Assembly: GCA_016865015.1 (NCBI GenBank)
Contig: CP018226.1
Location: forward strand, 2,759,001-2,823,000
Length of the DNA: 64,000 nt
Source of the DNA: Rhizobiales bacterium IMCC20636
GTDB taxonomy: Bacteria > Pseudomonadota > Alphaproteobacteria > Rhizobiales > GCA-2746425
Direction: 5' to 3'
Part shown: positions 45,741 to 54,452 of the stretch, one piece after another
Layout: the number at the start of each line of letters is the position of its first letter
Position numbering within the stretch: the stretch's first letter is position 1
Translations under genes and position numbers: made by a program
The notes under the pieces: model-generated
The model's database searches: none
What the model was told of the DNA's origin: nothing
What the model saw: only the letters and a program-made list of their open reading frames with translations

Positions 45741-46223
45741 GTGATCATCAATCGTGATATGGTCGGCGGGATCTCGGCGGTCTTGATTGGAATTCTATAT
45801 TTGTATTTTGCCACCCAGATTCGGGCGAGCGCGCTTGATGATTCCTTTGGGCCCGGCGGCATGCCACGCGCCTATGGAATCCTTATGGTGCTGCTTGGGC
45901 TGATAATCACTGTTGGCGGCTTGATCAAAGCCATTCGAGAAAAATCTTCCACATCGACACGCAAGGAATGGGCCGGTCAGGGCAATCGGGTGCTTTGGGC
46001 GGCAGGGCTCCTTGCGATTGGCGTTGTCTATCTGCTTATTGTTCCTGTCGCGGGCTATGCGATCGCAATCGGTCTGCTCCTGGCAGCAACAGGGATATAT
46101 CAGGGATCCGGATTGACCTGGAAGATCGGCTTGGTCGCTCTGGGTGGTGCGGCAGCGCTTTGGGCAATATTCGTGCTCTTGCTGGGCGTGTCGATGCCCC
46201 CCGGTGTGTTCCACCTTTTCTAA
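45741..46223 (+). CDS. tctB: Tripartite tricarboxylate transporter small membrane subunit TctB (system 2)
   Basis: A 160-residue protein with four membrane segments (GISAVLIGILYLYFATQI, GILMVLLGLIITVGGLI, the pair around VLWAAGLLAIGVVYLLIV and the C-terminal LVALGGAAALWAIFVLLLG). An RASALDDSFGPGGMPRAYG loop after the first helix is typical of TctB. It starts with GTG after an AGGAG site. TctA-2 follows after 38 bases. Confidence 0.85.
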   Translation: MIINRDMVGGISAVLIGILYLYFATQIRASALDDSFGPGGMPRAYGILMVLLGLIITVGGLIKAIREKSSTSTRKEWAGQGNRVLWAAGLLAIGVVYLLIVPVAGYAIAIGLLLAATGIYQGSGLTWKIGLVALGGAAALWAIFVLLLGVSMPPGVFHLF

Positions 46224-46261
46224 GAAATCTTCAGTTTCGGAAAACGTAAAAGGATATTTTG

Positions 46262-47773
46262 ATGGAGACGATTCTCCTCTCATTTGAAGCGCTCGCCAAT
46301 CCGGCAATATTTGTTGCTGCTATGATGGGTGTCACCTGGGGCATTCTGGGTGGTGCAATGCCTGGCATTTCCCCGTCGATCACCATGGCCTTGTTGCTTC
46401 CTTTTACCTATGCGATGGAGCCGACATCCGCGATTGTGTTGCTCGCTTCCACCTATGTCGGGGCCGAATATGGCGGTTCGATACCTGCCATTCTGATCCG
46501 GACCCCAGGCACAAATGCAGCCGCCGCCACGGTTATCGACGGCTATGAAATGAACCGTCAGGGCAAGGCGGGCCTTGCTCTTGGAATATCTCTTTATTCA
46601 GGTGTGCTCGGGAGCCTGTTCGGCTTGACCATGCTTGTGCTTTTGTCAAAGCCGCTGGCATCGGTCGCGCTTGCCTTTACCCCGCCGGCCTATTTCGCTC
46701 TTGGCATCTTGGGCCTCAGTGTGATTGCCACCCTGAGCGGCGACAATCTGTTCAAAGGTCTGGTAGCAGCCTTGTTGGGCCTTATGATCGCGACCATAGG
46801 AACTGATCCGGTCACAGGCGGAAACCGCTTCACCTTTGGCAGCTCGGATTTGTTGTCTGGCATCAAGCCGGTGATGATCATGGTTGGACTTTTTGCAATG
46901 AGCGAGTTGCTTATGCAGGCGGCAGACCGGTCGCCGAGCAAGCAGGTAAAATCCTCGCCACGCATCACCTTCCCCGACCTCAAGCTTGCAAAACGGCTGC
47001 TGAAACCACAGGCAATTGGTGCCAGTATCGGCACATTCGAGGGTGTGATGCCAGGTGCAGGCGGCACGATTGCATCCTTCATGTCATACAATGAGGCGCG
47101 ACGTTGGTCACGTCACAAGGACGAGTTCGGAAAAGGATCACCGGAAGGCATCGCGGCGCCGGAAACCGCCAACAATGCCGTTGCCGAAACAGCACTTGTA
47201 CCCCTGCTCTCTTTCGGGATTCCAGGGTCCAACTCCACCGCAATTCTGCTCGGCGGCTTTCTGATCCATGGCATCGTTCCCGGACCGATGCTGTTCCAGC
47301 GCTCCGGCGAGGTTGTCTATGGGCTTTATGGCGGATTGCTTGTCGCAGCCATAAGCTTGCTGTTTATCGGCATGTTGATGTTGCCGGTCTGCATCTGGCT
47401 GGTAAACCGCCCGCGACCATATCTGAGTGCATTCATATTCGCGCTCATCATGTCCGGCATTTTTTCGATCAACAACTCGCTGTTTGACCTGTCAATCATG
47501 ATGGCTGCCGGGGTCGTCGGCTTCTTTATGCGCATGCTGAAATTCCCATTCTTGCCAGCGGTCCTAGGCCTGGTTCTGGGCTACCTGGTCGAAAGTAATT
47601 TCCGCCGGTCTCTGGTGCTGTCAGGCGATGATTATTCGATCTTTCTGAGCGATAAAGTGTCGTTGGGACTGCTTGTGCTCGCGGCAGTATTCATCTTGGG
47701 CTCGATCGGAAAGCGCCTCTTGGACTTCCTGCGCAAACCATCATTATCAGGAACAAAAGGAGACATGGCATGA
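46262..47773 (+). CDS. tctA: Tripartite tricarboxylate transporter large membrane subunit TctA (system 2)
   Basis: A 503-residue permease with about twelve helices. Motifs: LGGAMPGISPSITMALLLPF, YVGAEYGGSIPAILIRTPGT, EGVMPGAGGTIASFMSYNEA, SPEGIAAPETANNAV and LLSFGIPGSNSTAILLGG. These are the TctA repeats that line the substrate path. It differs clearly from system 1, so the two transporters are likely to have different substrates. Its stop overlaps the start of the MmgE/PrpD copy 3 gene by four bases, tying transport to catabolism. Confidence 0.93.
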   Translation: METILLSFEALANPAIFVAAMMGVTWGILGGAMPGISPSITMALLLPFTYAMEPTSAIVLLASTYVGAEYGGSIPAILIRTPGTNAAAATVIDGYEMNRQGKAGLALGISLYSGVLGSLFGLTMLVLLSKPLASVALAFTPPAYFALGILGLSVIATLSGDNLFKGLVAALLGLMIATIGTDPVTGGNRFTFGSSDLLSGIKPVMIMVGLFAMSELLMQAADRSPSKQVKSSPRITFPDLKLAKRLLKPQAIGASIGTFEGVMPGAGGTIASFMSYNEARRWSRHKDEFGKGSPEGIAAPETANNAVAETALVPLLSFGIPGSNSTAILLGGFLIHGIVPGPMLFQRSGEVVYGLYGGLLVAAISLLFIGMLMLPVCIWLVNRPRPYLSAFIFALIMSGIFSINNSLFDLSIMMAAGVVGFFMRMLKFPFLPAVLGLVLGYLVESNFRRSLVLSGDDYSIFLSDKVSLGLLVLAAVFILGSIGKRLLDFLRKPSLSGTKGDMA

Positions 47774-49155
47774 GTGGACTGCCAAACAAGGACGCGCAGC
47801 CGAGCGTTTCGGAAATTCTCGCAGACTGGATTGAGGCGTTGAAGCCTAATGACATTCCAACTGCCACACGGGAGAAAGCCCGCGATATTCTGGTCGATAT
47901 AATCGGACTGTGTATGGCAGCGCGCAACGAGGATTATGTTCTCGCGATAAAAGCAGCATCAGAACCAGGTGACCACATCATCATCGGGCACACTGACAAG
48001 GTCTCGGCCTCCAGCGCTGCGCTGATCAACGGTACTGCGGCGCATGGCGAAGATTTCGATGATACATTCGAGGGCGGCCCTGTTCACTCGGGCGTTGTGA
48101 TTGTCCCGGCCATTCTAGCTGCCGCCCAGGCTCACAATCTGTCTAACGAACGCATTATGTTTGGTATTGCGGTAGGCACCGAAGTGCTGTGCCGGTTGGC
48201 ACTGACCCTGCCCAAAGCGGTCCACAAGGCAGGTTTTCATCCAACAGCGGTTCTCGGTGCATTTGCTGCAACAGCCGGGATATGCGCAGCCTGCGGATCT
48301 GACCGAAAAACAACCGCCAATGCGCTTGGCATCGTTGGTTCCATGGCTTCCGGTATCATCGAATATCTTGGTGATGGCAGCTGGACAAAACGGATGCACC
48401 CGGGCTGGGCCGCCCAATCAGCTTTACGAGCCTTCAATATGGCCGCAGCGGGCTTTATTGGTCCAAGATATGTCTTCGAGGGTGCCCATGGCGCATTCAG
48501 GGCTTTTGCACACACGATCGAACCAAAAACAGAAGAACTGATCGACGATCTTGGCGCGCGCTATGTGATGGACACTATCACCTTCAAACCCTTTCCATGC
48601 GGTACGATGGTTCAACCTTATATCGATTGCGCTGTCCGTCTTGGCCAACGAAACGTGCCGACAGACAACATCAGCCGGATCATTTGCAAGACGGCTGAAG
48701 GCATTGTTCATCGTCTCTGGGAGCCCATCGATCTCAAACAGAAGCCACCAACATCCTATGCGGCCAAGTTTTCGGTGCCATTCGGTGTGGCTCTAGGCCT
48801 TGTCAGACATCAGGCTGCACTGGAGGATTTCACCACGGCCTCTATCAACGACCCCGAATTGCTCTCCATAGCATCGAAGGTCGATTTCGAGATTGATCCA
48901 GACAATCCATACCCGGCTGCTTTTACCGGCCATATCCGCATTGAATACGCTGACGGTACAATCATTGAGGAAGAGCAGGATCATATGCGCGGGGGCGCGA
49001 AAGAACCGCTCACACGGCAGGAAATCAACGACAAGTTCCGCGCCAATGTCAGGTTCGGTCAAATCACCGATACAGAGTCCATTCTCGACGTTTGTGACCG
49101 CATTGCTGCGGGCGACGACGACACAACATTGCTCAGGGAGTTTGCGCAAACATGA
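47770..49155 (+). CDS. MmgE/PrpD-family protein (copy 3)
   Basis: A 461-residue member of the methylcitrate dehydratase / aconitate decarboxylase family. Pocket residues: Asp95 and DDT at 97-99, His106 (GPVHSG, where the usual Pro after His is Ser), His157 (GFHPTAVLG) and Lys207 (SWTKRMHPGWAAQS). The sequence around them is the most divergent of the four copies, suggesting another substrate. It overlaps TctA-2 and the following SDR by four bases each, so its product likely acts directly on the imported acid. Confidence 0.83.
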   Translation: MSGLPNKDAQPSVSEILADWIEALKPNDIPTATREKARDILVDIIGLCMAARNEDYVLAIKAASEPGDHIIIGHTDKVSASSAALINGTAAHGEDFDDTFEGGPVHSGVVIVPAILAAAQAHNLSNERIMFGIAVGTEVLCRLALTLPKAVHKAGFHPTAVLGAFAATAGICAACGSDRKTTANALGIVGSMASGIIEYLGDGSWTKRMHPGWAAQSALRAFNMAAAGFIGPRYVFEGAHGAFRAFAHTIEPKTEELIDDLGARYVMDTITFKPFPCGTMVQPYIDCAVRLGQRNVPTDNISRIICKTAEGIVHRLWEPIDLKQKPPTSYAAKFSVPFGVALGLVRHQAALEDFTTASINDPELLSIASKVDFEIDPDNPYPAAFTGHIRIEYADGTIIEEEQDHMRGGAKEPLTRQEINDKFRANVRFGQITDTESILDVCDRIAAGDDDTTLLREFAQT

Positions 49156-49904
49156 CCAAAGAACTTAAAGATCACGTTGCCCTGGTTACAGGTGCGTCGC
49201 GCAATATCGGTCGTGCAATCTGCGTCGAATTGGCCAAAATGGGCGCGCATATCGTCGTGCATGTCGGCAGTGATCGCGACGCAGCAGCAGAAACGGTTTC
49301 AGCAATCGAGAAAGCTGGCAGCACCGCATCCATCGTGTTTGGTGATCTGTCGGACGAGACGACAGCGAACGCAATAGTGGCTGAGGCAGCCAAACAGTAT
49401 GGCCGCCTCGACATCATCGTCAACAATGCAGCGATCCGCCCAGAATCAAAGGTCGCGGAATTGGCATATTCCGAGTGGCGCAAAGTCATGTCCGTCAATC
49501 TCGACAGCGTATTTCTGGTTTGCAAAGCGGCGCTGCCTTATCTTGAAAAAAGCCCGAATGCAGCCATCGTAAATATGGGCGGGCTGACAGGACACAGTGG
49601 TGCCGCCGACCGTGCACATGTCATTGCTTCGAAAGCCGGCGTCGTTGGGCTGACCAAAGCACTGGCACATGATTTTGGCCCCCTCAACATCACAGTGAAT
49701 TGCGTTGCGCCCGGATTGATCGCGACTGAGCGCAAGGCTCAGGCGGGCAAGAATCCGAAACATCATGATACCCGTACCAACCTTCTCGGCCGCCACGGTG
49801 GCACGCAGGAAGTTGCTGATGCAGTCGCATTCCTTTGTTCAACAAAGGCACGCTACATCACGGGTGAGACGCTTCACATCAATGGTGGCGCTTATCTGGC
49901 ATGA
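49152..49904 (+). CDS. Short-chain dehydrogenase/reductase-like protein lacking the catalytic Tyr (copy 2)
   Basis: A 250-residue SDR with LVTGASRNIGRAI for the nucleotide, NNAAIRPESK, and TKARYITGETLHINGG at the end. The active site is altered: Lys161 is kept in VIASKAGVVG, but the residue four before it is Val157 instead of Tyr, and Gly144 stands in the catalytic Ser position (NMGGLTG). It has GNAT-free, purely catabolic neighbours, overlapping MmgE/PrpD copy 3 and the AbrB gene by four bases. Like copy 1 it is paired with an AbrB-type gene. A non-redox or substrate-assisted role is possible. Confidence 0.85.
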   Translation: MTKELKDHVALVTGASRNIGRAICVELAKMGAHIVVHVGSDRDAAAETVSAIEKAGSTASIVFGDLSDETTANAIVAEAAKQYGRLDIIVNNAAIRPESKVAELAYSEWRKVMSVNLDSVFLVCKAALPYLEKSPNAAIVNMGGLTGHSGAADRAHVIASKAGVVGLTKALAHDFGPLNITVNCVAPGLIATERKAQAGKNPKHHDTRTNLLGRHGGTQEVADAVAFLCSTKARYITGETLHINGGAYLA

Positions 49905-50944
49905 AGCTTTCGACCTATGCATCACGCGCCATGGGCCTGGCCGCATCCGCCATAACCGGATGGCTGTTCACGGTGCTGGGCGTTCCTCTGGGCTGGATTC
50001 TGGGCGCGATGTTTGGCAGCGCGGTCTACGCCAACATATTTGGAATTGAGGGCAAGACGCGCAATATCAGGCGGTCGGGCCAGCTGCTGATTGGAGTGGC
50101 GACCGCGGGTGTGTTGACGCCGGACATCCTCAACACGATTTTTGGCCTGCTGCCCGCGATGATCGCTGCTGCTCTTGCGGCCAATGTCATCGGTCTGGCT
50201 TTGGCCTGGCCTCTGGGTAAAATGGCTGGCATTGACCGGATGACCGCACTGTTGTCATCGCTACCAGCGGGAATGGCCGAGATGTCTTCCCTGGCCAGAG
50301 ATGTTGGGGCGCGGGCGGATATCGTGACCATCGTGCACACTTTGCGTGTCATCATTGTCGTACTGATGGTTCCTGCACTGATTGCGACAACCGCGTTTCA
50401 TCCGGTGACCGCTGACGCAAGCAACGGCACCTATACTGCACTTTTGATATGCTTCATCGGCGGAACGTTGCTTGCCATCGGCGCAACACGCCTCAACCTT
50501 CTCAATCCGTTTATCATCATGCCGATGGTTCTGGGTCCTATTTTTGTGTCTGCAGGTTTTCCCATTGCCCGCATGCCGGATGCCCTCCTCATTGCCGCAC
50601 AGATCTTTATCGGGTTCTCGCTTGGTACTCGTTTACGTCGTGAAGGTTTTTTGAAATTGCCGCGTGCAGCACTGGCAGGTCTCATCTGCGGCACAGCACT
50701 GATCGCCATGATGGTATTTGTGGTCGCTCCGCTCATCGCACGCTGGACCGGCAGTGACCCGACCGCGGTCATGCTGGGAACAGCTCCGGGTGGATTGGGA
50801 GAAATGATCGCATCCGCCAAAGTGGTTGGCGCATCGGCAGCCATCGTTGCGGGCTTCCAGTTTGTGCGATCCTTTCTAACCAATATGATTGTGCCGCCAC
50901 TGATCATCCGACTCGGCAAACCCAATAATGGAGGACATGCATGA
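49901..50944 (+). CDS. AbrB-type (AmoA/PF05145) multi-spanning membrane protein (copy 2)
   Basis: A 347-residue membrane protein with two repeated halves of the AbrB domain: GVPLGWILGAMFGSAVYANI with LPAGMAEMSSLARDVGARAD, and later FIIMPMVLGPIFVSAGFP with TAPGGLGEMIASAKVVGASA. It probably transports an organic acid or intermediate. It is clearly a paralogue of the minus-strand copy and again sits beside an SDR. Overlaps of four bases with both neighbours place it firmly inside the operon. Confidence 0.78.
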   Translation: MKLSTYASRAMGLAASAITGWLFTVLGVPLGWILGAMFGSAVYANIFGIEGKTRNIRRSGQLLIGVATAGVLTPDILNTIFGLLPAMIAAALAANVIGLALAWPLGKMAGIDRMTALLSSLPAGMAEMSSLARDVGARADIVTIVHTLRVIIVVLMVPALIATTAFHPVTADASNGTYTALLICFIGGTLLAIGATRLNLLNPFIIMPMVLGPIFVSAGFPIARMPDALLIAAQIFIGFSLGTRLRREGFLKLPRAALAGLICGTALIAMMVFVVAPLIARWTGSDPTAVMLGTAPGGLGEMIASAKVVGASAAIVAGFQFVRSFLTNMIVPPLIIRLGKPNNGGHA

Positions 50945-52110
50945 AGATCGTTGAAATAAGGGAAGCTGTTGCCTCAATCGCTTCGCCCATCCGGAACGCC
51001 TATATCGATTTTTCCAAAATGAATGTGAGCGTTGTTGCCGTTGTGACAGATGTCATCAGGGATGGGAAACCCGTGATAGGCTACGGCTTCAATTCCAACG
51101 GACGCTATGCTGCCAGCGGATTGTTGAATGAACGCTTCCTGCCGCGTCTGCGGGAAGCCGGGGCTGATGCCTTGCTGAGTGATTCAGGCGAAAACCTGGA
51201 CCCGCACAAAATCTGGTCGGTGATGATGCAGAATGAAAAGCCGGGCGGCCATGGGGAACGCTCGGTCGCTGTTGGAGTCGTCGACATGGCGATATGGGAT
51301 GCGGTTGCCAAGATTGAAGGCGTCCCTCTCTGGCGTCATCTTGCAGATAATTATGGTGACGGGACAGCCGATGACAGTGTGTTTGTCTACGCGGCTGGCG
51401 GTTACTATTATCCCGGCAAGGACGACAGCAAGCTGCAAGAAGAAATGCGACGCTATCGCGGCATGGGCTATGAAGTCGTCAAAATGAAAATCGGTGGGGC
51501 GTCACTGGAAGAAGATTTGCGCCGCATCGAAGCGGTTCTGGAAATTGTCGGTGACGGCAAGAATCTTGCGGTTGATGCCAATGGCCGTTTCGATCTTGAA
51601 ACCGCGATCCGCTATGGCGAAGCCATGAGCCAGTACGGCCTGTTCTGGTATGAAGAGGCCGGTGATCCGCTGGACTATCAATTACAGGCAGAACTGGCCA
51701 AAACTTATGCAGGTCCGATGGCCACCGGTGAAAACCTGTTTTCGCATCAGGATGCCAGAAACCTTGTGCGCCATGGCGGGATGCGGGCTGACCGGGACTG
51801 GCTGCAATTCGACTGCGTGCTCAGCTACGGGCTTGTTGAATATTTGCGCACACTGGAAGCGATAGGGGCCGAAGGCTTTTCGAGCCGCAACTGCATTCCA
51901 CACGGTGGACACCAATTATCACTGAACATCGCAGCCGGTTTGAAACTGGGCGGCAATGAATCCTATCCGGAAGTCTTCAAACCGTTTGGCGGATTTGCCG
52001 ATGATATCTCGGTCAACAATGGCCGTGTCAGCCTTCCTGACAGTCCCGGCATCGGCTTTGAGAAAAAAGCTGCGCTGATTGCCGAAATGTGCCGGGTCAC
52101 TGAAACCTGA
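50941..52110 (+). CDS. tarD: D(-)-tartrate dehydratase-like enolase-superfamily enzyme
   Basis: A 389-residue protein closely resembling D-tartrate dehydratase from Bradyrhizobium, which turns D-tartrate into oxaloacetate. The shared features, from memory of that protein, are PIRNAYIDFSKM, YGFNSNGRYA, NEKPGGHGERSVAVG and AAGGYYYPGK. The catalytic set is complete: the KMK pair (181-183), metal ligands Asp212, Glu238 or 239 and Glu264 (ATGENLFSH), and His321/His324 (PHGGHQLSLN). It follows the AbrB gene with a four-base overlap. Oxaloacetate formation would explain how a tartrate-like acid enters central metabolism. Confidence 0.85.
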   Translation: MKIVEIREAVASIASPIRNAYIDFSKMNVSVVAVVTDVIRDGKPVIGYGFNSNGRYAASGLLNERFLPRLREAGADALLSDSGENLDPHKIWSVMMQNEKPGGHGERSVAVGVVDMAIWDAVAKIEGVPLWRHLADNYGDGTADDSVFVYAAGGYYYPGKDDSKLQEEMRRYRGMGYEVVKMKIGGASLEEDLRRIEAVLEIVGDGKNLAVDANGRFDLETAIRYGEAMSQYGLFWYEEAGDPLDYQLQAELAKTYAGPMATGENLFSHQDARNLVRHGGMRADRDWLQFDCVLSYGLVEYLRTLEAIGAEGFSSRNCIPHGGHQLSLNIAAGLKLGGNESYPEVFKPFGGFADDISVNNGRVSLPDSPGIGFEKKAALIAEMCRVTET

Positions 52111-53291
52111 TGGGGACCGATATGTTGGGATCTGAAACCAACCTGGAAGAGATCAACGAAATCCGTCGGTCGGTCGCATCCCTGTGCGGAAAATTCAGCC
52201 CGGAATATTGGCGCGAACTAGATCGCGAACGGGCATACCCGACAGATTTCGTCGACGCGATGACGAAAGCCGGGTTTCTCTCGGTCCTCATTCCCGAAGA
52301 ATATGGCGGGGTCGGCCAGGGCCTGACAGTCGCTGCGAATATTCTGGAAGAGGTCCATGCCAATGGTGCCAACGCCGCAGCCCTGCACGCCCAAATGTAC
52401 ACGATGGGCACGCTTCTGCGTCACGGTTCGCAAGAGCAAAAAGACAAGTGGCTGCCAAAGATTGCAAGCGGCGACTTGCGGCTTCAGGCATTCGGAGTGA
52501 CCGAGCCTGCTGCCGGAACAGATACGACATCCATCACGACATATGCCAGGCGCGATGGTGATCAATACGTCATCAACGGACAGAAAGTGTGGACGTCTCG
52601 CGCCGAACATTCCGATTTGATGATCCTGTTGGCTCGCACACAAAAGAAGGAAGAAACGACGCGCAAGAGCGAAGGCATGTCGGTGTTTCTGATTGATATG
52701 CGCGAGGCTGTTGGCAAGGGCATGACGATCAAGCCGATCCGGACGATGCTCAATCATGCAACGACAGAAGTCTTTTTTGACAATCTGGCAATACCCGCAA
52801 GCGCCTTGATCGGCGAAGAGGGAAAAGGCTTTCGCTATATCCTGGATGGTATGAATGCAGAGCGTATTCTGATCGCTGCCGAATGCGTTGGTGATGCCAA
52901 ATGGTTCACCGAAAAATCCACCTCCTATGCAAATGAACGCGTCGTTTTCGGCAAACCAATCGGAACCAATCAGGGGGTTCAGTTTCCAATCGCGCGCGCA
53001 TTCGCAGAAGCCCAGGCAGCGCGCCTCATGGTTTATGCTGCGGCTGCAAAATTCGATGCTGGCGAGGCTTGTGGTCCCGAAGCGAACATGGCGAAACTGC
53101 TGGCATCTGAAGCATCCTGGAAAGCTGCCGACACCTGTTTGCAAACATATGGCGGTTTCGGTTTTGCCGAAGAATATGATGTCGAGCGCAAGTTTCGCGA
53201 AACGCGGCTTTATCAGGTCGCACCTGTCTCAACGAATTTGATCCTTTCATATCTTGGAGAGCATGTCCTTGGCATGCCGCGTTCCTATTGA
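52110..53291 (+). CDS. Acyl-CoA dehydrogenase family protein
   Basis: A 393-residue flavoenzyme that would desaturate an acyl-CoA. The FAD/substrate loop AFGVTEPAAGTDTTSI, the WTSRAEHSDLM segment, and the C-terminal TYGGFGFAEEYDVERKFRETR, which holds the usual catalytic glutamate region, are all present. The start codon overlaps the last base of the previous stop. The gene opens a block (acyl-CoA dehydrogenase, CoA-transferase, MmgE/PrpD, MaoC, CitE-like) with the same families as the itaconate operon of Pseudomonas aeruginosa. Confidence 0.93.
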   Translation: MGTDMLGSETNLEEINEIRRSVASLCGKFSPEYWRELDRERAYPTDFVDAMTKAGFLSVLIPEEYGGVGQGLTVAANILEEVHANGANAAALHAQMYTMGTLLRHGSQEQKDKWLPKIASGDLRLQAFGVTEPAAGTDTTSITTYARRDGDQYVINGQKVWTSRAEHSDLMILLARTQKKEETTRKSEGMSVFLIDMREAVGKGMTIKPIRTMLNHATTEVFFDNLAIPASALIGEEGKGFRYILDGMNAERILIAAECVGDAKWFTEKSTSYANERVVFGKPIGTNQGVQFPIARAFAEAQAARLMVYAAAAKFDAGEACGPEANMAKLLASEASWKAADTCLQTYGGFGFAEEYDVERKFRETRLYQVAPVSTNLILSYLGEHVLGMPRSY

Positions 53292-53299
53292 GGTCATCC

Positions 53300-54439
53300 A
53301 TGTTAGATCGCCCCTATCAAGACATACTGGTCGTATCGGTCGAACAAGCTGTCGCTGCGCCCTATTGCAGCTGCAAGCTGGCGGATGCAGGCGCTCGGGT
53401 CATCAAGGTGGAACGCCCTGAAGGTGACTTTGCACGTCGTTACGATACGGCTGCGGCTGGAAATGCATCCTATTTTGTATGGCTCAATCGCGGCAAGGAA
53501 TCGATTTCCCTCGATCTGAAAAAAACCGAGGATTTTGATATCTTCATGTCCATAGTGGCTGACGCCGATGTGTTGATCCAGAATCTTGCGCCCGGCGCCC
53601 TTTCGCGTATCGGCGCAGACACCACTACGCTTCGCCTGCAAAACCCACAGCTTATCATTTGCAACATTTCCGGTTATGGCGAGGATGGGCCAAACGCCAG
53701 CAAGAAGGCCTATGACCTTCTGGTACAGGCAGAGGCTGGGCTGGCATCGATCACCGGAACGCAGGATGCGCCTGCCCGAGTCGGCATTTCGATATGCGAC
53801 ATCGCAACAGGCATGTTTGCTTACAGCGCTATTCTTGAGGCTCTCGCCGCACGGGTAAAAACCGGCGATGGTGCCGTCATAGATGTATCCATGTTTGACG
53901 CGATTGCCGACTGGATGGCAGTCCCCTTGTTACAGACCCAGAACAGCGGCCAGGAACCGGCACGCATGGGACTGCATCACCCATCCATCGCGCCCTATGG
54001 TGCTTATGCCTGCAAAGACGGGGTCGAAGTTCTGATCTCCATTCAAAATGAACGCGAATGGCTGCGGTTTTGCGAAATCGTCCTGCGACGACCACAGATC
54101 GCCAGCGACAACCGGTTTGTCAACCCTGGGGGCCGTGTGGATAACAGAAATGCCCTGGATGAGGTCATAAAGGCCGTTTTTGGTGCTGCATCGCGCGACA
54201 CCATCATCCAGCGGCTTGAGGAAGCCTCGATCGCCTATGCCAAGGTGAATACGGTGCAGGAACTGGCGAAGCACCCAACTTTGAAAACCTTCACCGTGTT
54301 GAACGATCAGGGTCATCCGGTTGACCTGCCTCAACCAGCGGCGCGGTTTCGCGATACGGCAAGAACCTACCGTGACGTGCCCGCTTTGAACGCTGATGGC
54401 GCACGTATTCGCGCCGAATTTTCAAACACCACTGAATGA
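53300..54439 (+). CDS. CaiB/BaiF (family III) CoA-transferase, candidate itaconate CoA-transferase
   Basis: A 379-residue enzyme that moves CoA from a donor acyl-CoA to a carboxylic acid. Typical features are DILVVSVEQAVAAPYCSCKL, VERPEGDFARRYD, LNRGKESISLDLK, and the catalytic Asp in ICDIATGMFAYSAIL. The gene order with a MaoC hydratase and a CitE-like lyase is that of itaconate degradation, where this family makes itaconyl-CoA from succinyl-CoA. The ATG follows a GAGG site eight bases after the previous stop. The acid specificity is an inference from context. Confidence 0.85.
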   Translation: MLDRPYQDILVVSVEQAVAAPYCSCKLADAGARVIKVERPEGDFARRYDTAAAGNASYFVWLNRGKESISLDLKKTEDFDIFMSIVADADVLIQNLAPGALSRIGADTTTLRLQNPQLIICNISGYGEDGPNASKKAYDLLVQAEAGLASITGTQDAPARVGISICDIATGMFAYSAILEALAARVKTGDGAVIDVSMFDAIADWMAVPLLQTQNSGQEPARMGLHHPSIAPYGAYACKDGVEVLISIQNEREWLRFCEIVLRRPQIASDNRFVNPGGRVDNRNALDEVIKAVFGAASRDTIIQRLEEASIAYAKVNTVQELAKHPTLKTFTVLNDQGHPVDLPQPAARFRDTARTYRDVPALNADGARIRAEFSNTTE

Positions 54440-54452
54440 AACGGACACCTTC

